From: Emcibacter sp.
GTDB taxonomy: Bacteria > Pseudomonadota > Alphaproteobacteria > Sphingomonadales > Emcibacteraceae
Length of the DNA stretch: 64,000 nt
Reading direction: 5' to 3'
Assembly: GCA_021774785.1 (NCBI GenBank)
Contig: JAJFIQ010000019.1
Coordinates: 1,054,001-1,118,000 of the forward strand
In this document: piece by piece, positions 8,819 through 15,087 of the stretch
How positions within the stretch are numbered: the first letter of the stretch is position 1
Layout: each line of letters opens with the position of its first letter
Notes under the pieces: model-generated
The model's database searches: none
The model's input: only the letters and a program-made list of their open reading frames with translations
Told to the model about the DNA's origin: nothing
Made by a program: the position numbers and the translations under genes

Positions 8819-8952
8819 GAGAAAAGGCGAATGCCTGTGGAACTACATCATTGTTACTGACCATGTCGCGGGTTCGAGTCCCGCCAGAATTAACAATTCT
8901 GTAGCTCAGTTGGTAGAGCAGGATGTTTCACAAAACCTTGTCGCCCAATCTC
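8819..8952 (+). ncRNA. yrlA: YrlA-like Y RNA with circularly permuted tRNA domain (module 2)
   Basis: The outer helix GAGA/TCTC and GGCGA/TCGCC (8826-8830 with 8941-8945 region) is followed by the Ro-site signature GAATGCC ... ACCTTGTC and an upper helix TGTGGAA/TTTCACA plus CATC/GATG. The part inside (8850-8921) is a permuted tRNA. A T-arm (8868-8884; stem GCGGG/CCCGC, loop TTCGAGT) runs into a 7-bp acceptor helix CAGAATT/AATTCTG closed by the loop AAC (8892-8894), then the linker TA and a D-arm with stem GCTC/GAGC (8904-8919). The Y stem stands where the anticodon arm would be. This matches the known architecture of bacterial YrlA RNAs. Confidence 0.92.
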
Positions 8953-8971
8953 TTGATGGATTAAAATTTAA

Positions 8972-9046
8972 TGGAAAGTAGCTCAGTGGTAGAGCAGAGG
9001 CCTGTTAAGCCTAAGGTCGTAGGTTCGATCCCTACCTTTCCAGCCA
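8972..9046 (+). tRNA. tRNA-Asn (GUU) embedded in the RNA-repair operon
   Basis: A 75-nt cloverleaf. The acceptor is TGGAAAG/CTTTCCA with discriminator G and encoded CCA. Linker TA is followed by D-stem GCTC/GAGC and anticodon stem GAGGC/GCCTA with loop CTGTTAA (anticodon GTT at loop positions 3-5). The variable loop is AGGTC, and the T-arm has stem GTAGG/CCTAC with loop TTCGATC. U1-A72 and G73 agree with asparagine tRNAs. The only flaw is a G-A opposition at the top of the anticodon stem (27:43). It lies between Y modules 2 and 3 in the same orientation, so it should be cut from the sigma54-driven transcript. Confidence 0.85.
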
Positions 9047-9064
9047 AATAATGGCATTAATTAA

Positions 9065-9184
9065 ATTGGGGGAACGGGCGAATGCCTGCGAGATTACATG
9101 GGAAAAGCTAACGCTTTGAGGTTCAAGTCCTCGGTCTCTTCGAAAGAAGATGGCAAATCTCGCACATACTTGTCGCCCACCAAT
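9065..9184 (+). ncRNA. Y-RNA-like module 3 with partial tRNA-like cargo
   Basis: The outer helices are ATTGG/CCAAT (9065-9069 with 9180-9184) and GGGCGA/TCGCCC (9076-9081 with 9173-9178). The internal loop signature is GAATGCC ... CTTGTC, and there is a perfect 9-bp upper helix TGCGAGATT/AATCTCGCA (9087-9095 with 9156-9164). The 60-nt interior has a hairpin AAAGC-TAAC-GCTTT that looks like the extra arm of a Leu/Ser-type tRNA. A T-arm (GAGG/CCTC with loop TTCAAGT, 9118-9132) follows, then an acceptor-like hairpin TCTTC-GAAA-GAAGA. No D-arm is present, so the tRNA mimicry is reduced to the T-arm/acceptor half. Confidence 0.8.
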
Positions 9185-9188
9185 ATTC

Positions 9189-9318
9189 GCGGTGAATGCC
9201 GGTGAGATTACATAGGTTAGAGCACCTGTTGAAAAACAGGAGGTCGGAGATTCAATTTCTTCCGCCGTTTACAAACGGCTGTAGCTCAGAAAACATCTCA
9301 CTAAACCCTTGTCACCGC
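9189..9318 (+). ncRNA. Y-RNA-like module 4 with Y stem in the tRNA D-loop
   Basis: The terminal helix is GCGGTGA/TCACCGC (9189-9195 with 9312-9318), the signature GAATGCC ... CCTTGTC, and the upper helix GTGAGAT/ATCTCAC. The cargo is a permuted tRNA with a different breakpoint from module 2. The D-stem is split, GAGC at 9220-9223 and GCTC at 9284-9287. After GAGC come a hairpin CCTGT-TGAAAA-ACAGG resembling a Phe (GAA) anticodon arm with a six-base loop, the variable loop AGGTC, a T-arm GGAGA/TCTTC with loop TTCAATT (9246-9262) and a 6-7-bp acceptor-like hairpin GCCGTT/AACGGC. The join between acceptor and D-stem is irregular. Confidence 0.8.
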
Positions 9319-9357
9319 ACTTAAATTAATAAAAGATAGAAAGTGAAGGATAAAAAA

Positions 9358-10584
9358 ATGACAGATCGGAATTATGACATCATAGCAGAAACTTCTGCGA
9401 CCCCGATCAAAATGTGGACACGGGGTGTCCCCGTTGATGACGGGGCAAAGCAGCAGCTCATAAAAACGGCACAGATGCCTTTCATCCATAAACATCTGGC
9501 GGTGATGCCGGACGTTCATGTGGGCAAAGGCTCCACCATTGGCAGTGTTATCCCCACCAAAGGGGCCATCATTCCGGCGGCGGTGGGCGTTGACATTGGC
9601 TGTGGCATGATGGCGGTACGTACCAGCCTGAGCGCCAATGACCTGCCTGATAATCTGGGCCATATCCGTTCTGCCATTGAGCGGGCAGTGCCCCATGGGC
9701 GCTCATCCGGCCGTGGCAAGCGGGATAAAGGGTCATGGCATGACATCCCAGGTAAAACCGCCGACGCCTGGAAACATCTGGACGCCGGGTTTCAGCGCAT
9801 GGTTGAGACCACTCCGCGCCTTAAGAAAACTAATAATGTTGTTCATCTTGGAACTCTTGGTACCGGCAATCATTTCATCGAGATCTGCCTTGATGAGGGG
9901 GATCAGGTCTGGTTCATGCTTCATTCCGGATCACGCGGTGTGGGAAATGCCATCGGCAGCCATTTCATCGCTCTGGCCCGCAAAGACATGGAACAGTGGA
10001 TGATCAATCTGCCGGACCGGGATCTGGCCTATCTGCCCGAAGGCACCGATCATTTTAATGATTATGTCTTTGCGGTTGAATGGGCACAGAATTACGCACG
10101 GCTTAACCGTGAAGTGATGATGTCCAATGTGATCGAGGCTGTACGAAACGTGATGCCCATGCCCTTTGATGCGGAACTGGAGGCGGTCAACTGCCACCAT
10201 AACTATGTCAATCGGGAGCATCATTTCGGCGAAGATATCTTTGTCACCCGCAAGGGCGCCGTGCGTGCTCGCAAGGGTGATATGGGGATCATTCCGGGCA
10301 GTATGGGGGCACGGTCCTTCATCATACGCGGCCTTGGTAACGAGGACAGCTTTTGCAGCTGTTCCCATGGTGCCGGACGCGTAATGTCCCGAACCGAAGC
10401 CAAACGGGTAGTATCGATGGAGCAACATCTCAAGGCGGTATCAGGTGTGGAATGCCGGCAGGATATCGGTGTGCTTGACGAAACACCGTCAGCCTACAAA
10501 GACATCGATAAAGTGATGGAAGCCCAGAAAGATCTGGTGGAAATCGTCCATACCTTGAAACAGGTGGTCTGTGTGAAGGGCTAA
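9358..10584 (+). CDS. rtcB: RtcB, RNA-splicing ligase
   Basis: A 408-residue protein from ATG 9358, the same length as E. coli RtcB. The start is supported by AAGGA at 9345-9349; an earlier in-frame GTG at 9343 would put the ribosome site inside the gene. It is a GTP- and Mn-dependent ligase that joins RNA 2',3'-cyclic phosphate or 3'-phosphate ends to 5'-OH ends. Metal-site residues are in DIGCGM (Cys82), HSGSRGVGN and NCHHNYVNREHH. The guanylylated histidine is His337 in SCSHGAGRVMSR, the same number as in E. coli. All catalytic motifs are intact. It follows the Y-RNA array and precedes rtcA by 50 bp in one operon. Confidence 0.98.
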   Translation: MTDRNYDIIAETSATPIKMWTRGVPVDDGAKQQLIKTAQMPFIHKHLAVMPDVHVGKGSTIGSVIPTKGAIIPAAVGVDIGCGMMAVRTSLSANDLPDNLGHIRSAIERAVPHGRSSGRGKRDKGSWHDIPGKTADAWKHLDAGFQRMVETTPRLKKTNNVVHLGTLGTGNHFIEICLDEGDQVWFMLHSGSRGVGNAIGSHFIALARKDMEQWMINLPDRDLAYLPEGTDHFNDYVFAVEWAQNYARLNREVMMSNVIEAVRNVMPMPFDAELEAVNCHHNYVNREHHFGEDIFVTRKGAVRARKGDMGIIPGSMGARSFIIRGLGNEDSFCSCSHGAGRVMSRTEAKRVVSMEQHLKAVSGVECRQDIGVLDETPSAYKDIDKVMEAQKDLVEIVHTLKQVVCVKG

Positions 10585-10634
10585 CTCTTCACACAGACAC
10601 CAAAAAAAGATAGAAGTATAAATGGGGGAAACTC

Positions 10635-11669
10635 ATGACTGAAAAACACATTATTATTGATGGCTCTATGGGCGAAGGCGGCGGGCAGATATTGCGCTCC
10701 GCTTTGTCTTTGTCCATGATCACGGGCACGCCCGTGACATTGAAGAATATACGTGCCGGCCGTAAAAAGCCCGGCCTGATGCGTCAGCATTTGACCTGCG
10801 CCCGGGCGGCTGCGGAAATTTGCGATGGCGATATTGGGAATATAGGAGTCGGATCAGCTGAACTGACCTTCGCGCCCGGCAAGGTCAAAGCCGGAGACTA
10901 TCATTTTACCATTGGCACGGCGGGCAGCACCACTTTGGTCGCCCAAACGGTTATCCCTGCCCTGATGTTGTTGGGTCAGACTTCAACTATACGCCTCGAA
11001 GGCGGCACCCATAACATGAAATGCCCGCCTTATGAGTTCATTGAACAGTGTTTTTTGCCTGTGCTGAGACGTATGGGCGCGGATATTTCCAGTGAATTGT
11101 ACAAATATGGTTTCTACCCGGCAGGTGGCGGCATGATGTCTGTTGCTATCGGGGCAGCAAAGTCGCTCAAACCCATAGAGATGATCAATCGCGGCAAGGA
11201 AAAAAGCTTGCAGGCAGAGGCCTTCATATCCAAAATTCAAGTTGAAATAGCTGAACGGGAATTAAAAGTTGTCGGAAAAAGGCTCGGCTGGATGGAAGAG
11301 CAGTTGAAAGTACGCAGCATATCGCATGCTGTCAGCCCCGGTAACATCCTGCTGTTAAAACTCGAATTTGAACAAGGGGTGGAAATCGTTTCCGGCTTTG
11401 GTGCTTTTGGCATCTCCGCAGAAAATGTGGCAAAGAACGCCTGCAAGGCCGCCAACCGCTATCTCAACAGTGAAGCCGTCGTCGGCCCTTATCTGGCGGA
11501 TCAATTGCTGTTGCCGATGGCGCTGGCTGGCGGCGGTCAGTTCACCACCCTGCGCCCGAGCCTGCATCTGAAAACCAACATAGATGTCATTCAAAGGTTC
11601 TTGGATGTGAAGATAACTCTGGAAGAAATCAAACCCGGCCTGTGGCTGGTGAATGTGGAGAAAGTTTGA
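10635..11669 (+). CDS. rtcA: RtcA, RNA 3'-terminal phosphate cyclase
   Basis: A 344-residue protein, near the usual ~340. It converts an RNA 3'-phosphate to a 2',3'-cyclic phosphate with ATP via an adenylated histidine, preparing ends for RtcB. The signature GEGGGQILR lies at residues ~11-20, GTAGSTTLVAQT near 98-108, and the cyclase motif with catalytic histidine in PSLHLKTNIDVI near the C-terminus, aligning with the known His of E. coli RtcA. A GGGGG ribosome site precedes the ATG. Its stop overlaps the start of the next small gene by one base (TGATG at 11667-11671), so translation is coupled. Confidence 0.97.
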   Translation: MTEKHIIIDGSMGEGGGQILRSALSLSMITGTPVTLKNIRAGRKKPGLMRQHLTCARAAAEICDGDIGNIGVGSAELTFAPGKVKAGDYHFTIGTAGSTTLVAQTVIPALMLLGQTSTIRLEGGTHNMKCPPYEFIEQCFLPVLRRMGADISSELYKYGFYPAGGGMMSVAIGAAKSLKPIEMINRGKEKSLQAEAFISKIQVEIAERELKVVGKRLGWMEEQLKVRSISHAVSPGNILLLKLEFEQGVEIVSGFGAFGISAENVAKNACKAANRYLNSEAVVGPYLADQLLLPMALAGGGQFTTLRPSLHLKTNIDVIQRFLDVKITLEEIKPGLWLVNVEKV

Positions 11670-11989
11670 TGCAGGTTGATAAATATCTAGAGATGCATAA
11701 AAAAGGGGCAAGTCATAATGATCTGGTTAGCCAATTATATCAGGATAGTTTAAGTCCGATGCAAGCAATAAAAATTATCAGAGCACTACTTTCCGTAGCA
11801 CTAGGGGATGCCAAACAAATAGTTATGTCAAAAGGGCTTTGGTCGAACCCCTATACGCCAGAAGTAGTCGATCAGATTCTAACAGATATCCAACAAGATG
11901 AAAATTGTGAAATTATGGAAAAAGACGGACATATTTCGATCAACATCAACCTTGTTGATAAGCTGAAAGTGGGAAATGACGAAAGCTGA
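11669..11989 (+). CDS. Small L7/L12-C-domain-like protein of the RNA-repair operon
   Basis: A 106-residue protein from the ATG at 11669 that shares an A with the rtcA stop. An upstream in-frame start at 11642 would lie inside rtcA and is not needed. The stretch SPMQAIKIIRALLSVALGDA (about residues 29-48) followed by KQIV resembles the ribosomal L7/L12 C-terminal fold (VIKxVR...LGLKEAKxLV), which often marks ribosome- or factor-binding adaptors. The rest is charged and helical. It overlaps the next gene (rlaP) by 14 bp. The position between rtcA and the nucleotidyltransferase gene suggests a part in RNA repair. The L7/L12 resemblance is by eye and the function is unknown. Confidence 0.6.
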   Translation: MQVDKYLEMHKKGASHNDLVSQLYQDSLSPMQAIKIIRALLSVALGDAKQIVMSKGLWSNPYTPEVVDQILTDIQQDENCEIMEKDGHISININLVDKLKVGNDES

Positions 11990-12797
11990 AAGCAAAGAAC
12001 AAATGCACAAATATATAGCGCCGGAATTTCAGGGGAAGATCATGGCCGAGCTTGCGGGGCTAGAGAAAGAGCATGATATCCGCATTCTCTTTGCCATTGA
12101 GAGCGGCAGCCGGGCCTGGGGCTTCCCCTCACCTGACAGTGATTATGATGTCAGGTTTGTTTACCTGCGACCGCTGGACAGCTATTTGACACTCAATCCG
12201 CCACGTGATGTGGTGGAACTGCCCATTGATGACCTGCTCGATATCAATGGCTGGGACATAAAAAAAGCCCTTGGGCTGATGTTAAAATCCAATCCTGTTC
12301 TGCTGGAATGGCTGCAAAGTCCGATCAGATACATGTGGAATGAAGCCGCGTGCAGTGACCTGATGGCCCTCGTCCAGAAAACAGCCTATGGCCAGTCCTG
12401 CCTTCATCATTATCTGAGTTTGGGGCAAAGACAACGCAGGGTCTATATTGAGGGCAAGTCAGCGGTAAATCTAAAAAAATATTTCTATGTGGTCCGCCCC
12501 GCCATGGCGATCCGCTGGCTCCGGCTGAACCCAGACATCATGCCGCCCATGAACTTTCATGATCTGAAAGACGGCATCGGTTTACCGGATGATTTAACCT
12601 CAGAACTTGATATATTGTTAGAGAAAAAAAGCCGATCAAAAGAACTGGGCCAAGCGGAACCGATAAAACTCATCGACCAGTTCCTTGACGCAGAATTTGC
12701 CTGGGCTGAAGAAGCCGTGAAGGAATGTCATAAAGAAAGACCGGACTTGACCACGGAAGCGGACGACTTATTTCGGAAATTGATAAATGAGGAGTGA
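11976..12797 (+). CDS. rlaP: RlaP-type DNA-polymerase-beta-fold nucleotidyltransferase
   Basis: A 273-residue protein of the YcgL/COG3541 nucleotidyltransferase family. The active-site motif GSRAWGFPSPDSDYDVR near residue 43-59 carries the glycine-serine and the two aspartates that bind metal. A helical C-terminal half contains YFYVVRPAMAIRWL, typical of this family. Comparative genomics has named these proteins RlaP because they travel with RtcB-type RNA ligases. A role in rebuilding or tagging RNA ends before ligation is proposed, not proven. It overlaps the L7/L12-like gene by 14 bp and the next gene by 11 bp, so it belongs to the sigma54-driven operon. The motif residues are intact. Confidence 0.85.
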   Translation: MTKAESKEQMHKYIAPEFQGKIMAELAGLEKEHDIRILFAIESGSRAWGFPSPDSDYDVRFVYLRPLDSYLTLNPPRDVVELPIDDLLDINGWDIKKALGLMLKSNPVLLEWLQSPIRYMWNEAACSDLMALVQKTAYGQSCLHHYLSLGQRQRRVYIEGKSAVNLKKYFYVVRPAMAIRWLRLNPDIMPPMNFHDLKDGIGLPDDLTSELDILLEKKSRSKELGQAEPIKLIDQFLDAEFAWAEEAVKECHKERPDLTTEADDLFRKLINEE

Positions 12798-13395
12798 AAT
12801 ACGCATCGTTATTCTTATGAAATACCTAGCATTAATGTTGGTTCTGCTGCTGGTTAGCTACACAACCTTCACATATGAAAGTGATAGTAAATACAACACT
12901 GACACTTCAAGCTTTGATGATTTACTCGATTTATTAGAAGAACCATCGCTCAAAGAAATATCAACTCTAGATAAGAATGCTGTCATTTACAGGCTCACCG
13001 CCGAACCATTCTTAAAGAGCCATTATTCAATCCGGTTTGAAGTTAATCCGGATGGTTCTGGTATCATTCATTATGCAGAAACAAAAGGGCCGCGTGAGCC
13101 CCATAAAATAGTAAGACAAGCACCAAAATATTTAAACCAGAAGGAAGCAACCGCGCTGTTAACATCTATCTCAGAAATCAAGTTTTGGTCATTGCCATCA
13201 AATCCACCCCCAACACCCATAGCTCCAGAAGATGCAGATTATATGAGTGAAGATGTAGTAATATGTGTCAATGCAAACCCAATGAAACTTGAAGGTGTCT
13301 ACGCTGGAAAATACCATGTCATTGGGCAAAGTTGCAACAAAGTTCTGGGCAGTGTTCCTCAAGCATTTAAAGTTCATATTTCTGCACAAAACTGA
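12787..13395 (+). CDS. Membrane-anchored protein of unknown function
   Basis: A 202-residue frame with one hydrophobic segment near the N-terminus (LALMLVLLLVSYTTF), which is a signal anchor or uncleaved signal peptide. The remaining ~165 residues are mixed beta/alpha with two cysteines (VICVN and GQSCNK) near the end. The start at 12787 overlaps the rlaP stop by 11 bp. An ATG at 12817 (MKYLALML) would give a more usual signal sequence, and neither has a clear ribosome site. No family is recognised. It is probably still read from the RNA-repair operon, though an envelope protein there is unexpected. Confidence 0.5.
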   Translation: MRSEIRIVILMKYLALMLVLLLVSYTTFTYESDSKYNTDTSSFDDLLDLLEEPSLKEISTLDKNAVIYRLTAEPFLKSHYSIRFEVNPDGSGIIHYAETKGPREPHKIVRQAPKYLNQKEATALLTSISEIKFWSLPSNPPPTPIAPEDADYMSEDVVICVNANPMKLEGVYAGKYHVIGQSCNKVLGSVPQAFKVHISAQN

Positions 13396-13403
13396 CCAAT
13401 GAA

Positions 13404-13568
13404 ATGACCATAAACACCCTGCCCATCCCTGAATTTTGCCTTTTGCTGCTGGTCGGCCCGTCCGGCGCGGGGAAGGCCAGTTTTGCGGAGCGGCATTTCA
13501 GCAACTTCAACACCAACCGCACCTTCTTCATAACTTTCCGCAACAATGGCAAGCTTCTCCGCCAGTGA
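13404..13568 (+). pseudogene. Stump of a Pnkp-type polynucleotide kinase gene
   Basis: The frame begins 8 bp after the previous stop and reads LPIPEFCLLLLVGPSGAGK, then ASFAERHF. This closely follows the N-terminus of bacterial Pnkp (IPELSLVVLIGxSGSGKSTFAKKHF), the kinase domain of the RNA-repair enzyme that works with Hen1. The similarity stops at about 13502, where sequence belonging to a transposase frame on the other strand takes over. The frame ends at 13568 after 54 codons. The residue after the P-loop lysine is Ala instead of Ser/Thr, so the remnant was decaying. No kinase can be made. Confidence 0.65.
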
Positions 13569-13610
13569 CCAATCCCGCTTTACCTTAACAACCGACTTCT
13601 TTTTACCCAT
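13503..13610 (-). pseudogene. Transposase N-terminal fragment
   Basis: On the minus strand the frame starting at 13610 reads MGKKKSVVKVKRDWSLAEK and then LAIVAESYEEGA. That is like the N-terminal helix-turn-helix region of small transposase subunits (IS66 TnpA or IS3 OrfA type; WSxEEKxxIVxES). The resemblance ends after about 36 residues at the join with the Pnkp stump. The frame continues only as the antisense of that gene. It is the debris of an insertion that destroyed pnkp; the exact IS family is not certain. Confidence 0.5.
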
Positions 13611-13689
13611 ATCCCGTCCTTATTTATCCAAAAAGACAATATGCATCAGATAAATGCCAGAAAACAGGTGGGAGCAACGCACCGCTTAC

Positions 13690-13835
13690 AGATGATCTGG
13701 CGCACCAGCTTTGCCACAAGAAAGGAAGCAGAAAATATGATTGGACAATATATTGATGGATTTTATAATCCCAAACGTCGACATTCGACATTGAACTACG
13801 TAAGCCCTATGCAGTTTGAAAATCAAACTGCATAA
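13690..13835 (+). pseudogene. IS3-family transposase C-terminal fragment
   Basis: The plus strand encodes WRTSFATRKEAENMIGQYI, then DGFYNPKRRHSTLNYVSPMQFE, the typical end of an IS3-family OrfB integrase (YIxxFYNxxRRHSxLxxxSPxxFE). Only the last ~48 residues remain. The catalytic DDE residues are missing. About 45 bp downstream the sequence CAAACGGTCA (to 13881) could be the right IS end. Its orientation is opposite to that of the transposase fragment at 13503-13610, so at least two rearranged IS pieces are present. Confidence 0.65.
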
Positions 13836-13920
13836 ACACAGAGATTGCTCTCCACTTTACTGAAGAAAGTCCAAACGGTCACTTACACGGAATATCGGAT
13901 ACTGCGAGGATAATTAAATT

Positions 13921-14874
13921 TTAAAATCTCTCATTCAAAGAAATTATTTTAATTGTGAAAGGGGATGGTTTGCCAGCTTTTTCCGGATCAAATAAATGAT
14001 CTAGCTGAGCCTGAACAACTATCGCCCTTCCATCTATGATGTCCATGGTTGTTGGCACATCAAGCCCTTCTGAAATCAATTTGATATTGCCCTCATCCCC
14101 ATCTATGGAAATTTCAATGAGATTACCGGATCCTTCCACTACAAACAGCGTACCATTGTTTGATAACTCAAGACCATCGGGGAACTGTAGTGACCGAGGT
14201 GTTTTTATTTTTGTGACAGCTAAGCCCTGTGTGGTGTCCCTCTGACTGATCTGAAAAAGCTCCCCACTATTGGATTTGACCACATATAATTTATTATCAG
14301 ACCATACAAGGCCATTAAGATTAATGCCTTCGCCACCAAACATTTCATTTTCAAGCCAGACATCAAGGGCCGAAGCATTAGGGCGTAAAATTAATATACG
14401 CGGTTTTTTGGTGTCCGTTACATAGGCCGCACCATCATGTCCCAAAGCTATATCATTACAGAAGCCGCCATCAGGCAATGGGTAGCGGGCAGGCTGCTTT
14501 GGATTTTTTATATTAAAAACAAACAGACTTGTTACCTTGTCCTCGTCAAGATCTGCAACGCCAGCGTCAGTGGAACAAACATACAACAGCCCTTTTTTCT
14601 GATCCACCAATAGGCCAAAAACCGACAGTAATCCGGGAATAGTTTTATCTGCAAAAACCGATACATCTTTGCTCTCCAAATTAATATATAGAATTTTTCG
14701 TTGTGTCAGGCTCCCCACATAAATTCCGCCATTGCCATCGCTGGCTATCCCCTCAGGAAAGAAATTATCTCCCGGAATCAAGATTGTATCATCCGCATAA
14801 AGGGATTGAATTTGCCAAATAGTGCTAACGATTAAAAAGAAGAAACAGCAAATTCTATTGATGACTTGGGCCAT
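13921..14874 (-). CDS. Secreted SMP-30/NHL-like beta-propeller protein
   Basis: 317 residues from the ATG at 14874, chosen because an AAAGGA ribosome site precedes it and a signal peptide follows at once (CCFFFLIVSTIWQIQSLYA). The frame could be extended to 14922, into a large inverted repeat. The body has repeated blades such as PEGIASDGNGGIYVGS, FCNDIALGHDGAAYVTD, LNGLVWSDNKLYVV and FPDGLELSNNGTLFVVE. These are the pattern of SMP-30/gluconolactonase and NHL propellers, which include lactonases and sugar or lactone-binding proteins. It is periplasmic or exported. The substrate is unknown; divergence from a TonB receptor suggests a link with uptake. Confidence 0.75.
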   Translation of the reverse strand: MAQVINRICCFFFLIVSTIWQIQSLYADDTILIPGDNFFPEGIASDGNGGIYVGSLTQRKILYINLESKDVSVFADKTIPGLLSVFGLLVDQKKGLLYVCSTDAGVADLDEDKVTSLFVFNIKNPKQPARYPLPDGGFCNDIALGHDGAAYVTDTKKPRILILRPNASALDVWLENEMFGGEGINLNGLVWSDNKLYVVKSNSGELFQISQRDTTQGLAVTKIKTPRSLQFPDGLELSNNGTLFVVEGSGNLIEISIDGDEGNIKLISEGLDVPTTMDIIDGRAIVVQAQLDHLFDPEKAGKPSPFTIKIISLNERF

Positions 14875-14911
14875 GTTTTTTTCCTTTGTTTTTTTAAACA
14901 CCTGCTTAATG

Positions 14912-14991
14912 GACGTAGCCACTCGAAAGTCACCTCACTCCCGCCATTACGGTCAAAAATTACGGTGAGGTGACTTTCGAGTGGCTACGTC
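14912..14991. repeat. Perfect 27-bp inverted repeat between divergent genes
   Basis: The 27 bases at 14912-14938 are repeated exactly, in reverse complement, at 14965-14991, with a 26-bp spacer. Within the spacer and right arm the octamer ATTACGGT occurs twice as a direct repeat. No T-tract follows in either direction. It lies in the gap between the beta-propeller gene and the TonB receptor. It could be a MITE-like element, a cruciform regulatory site or an RNA hairpin in either leader. Confidence 0.9.
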
Positions 14992-15087
14992 TTTTAACTA
15001 TTGGGGGCATGGAAGCCGTAGGAGAAACTACACATCCATGAAAAGAGAAATGAAATAAATATTTGAGAGAATAAAAGGGAGAATAAA

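Noticed and set aside
8790-8981. A 63-codon frame across the end of Y module 1 and all of module 2
   Set aside because: It covers highly structured RNA with tRNA-like arms on the same strand, has no ribosome site and encodes no recognisable protein.
9189-9318. The Y-module array as a CRISPR or simple tandem repeat
   Set aside because: Only the short stem signatures repeat. Spacing and interiors differ and form tRNA-like folds, so a structured RNA array explains it better.
13367-13552. A 61-codon minus-strand frame near the IS debris
   Set aside because: It is antisense to the Pnkp stump and lacks any family resemblance.
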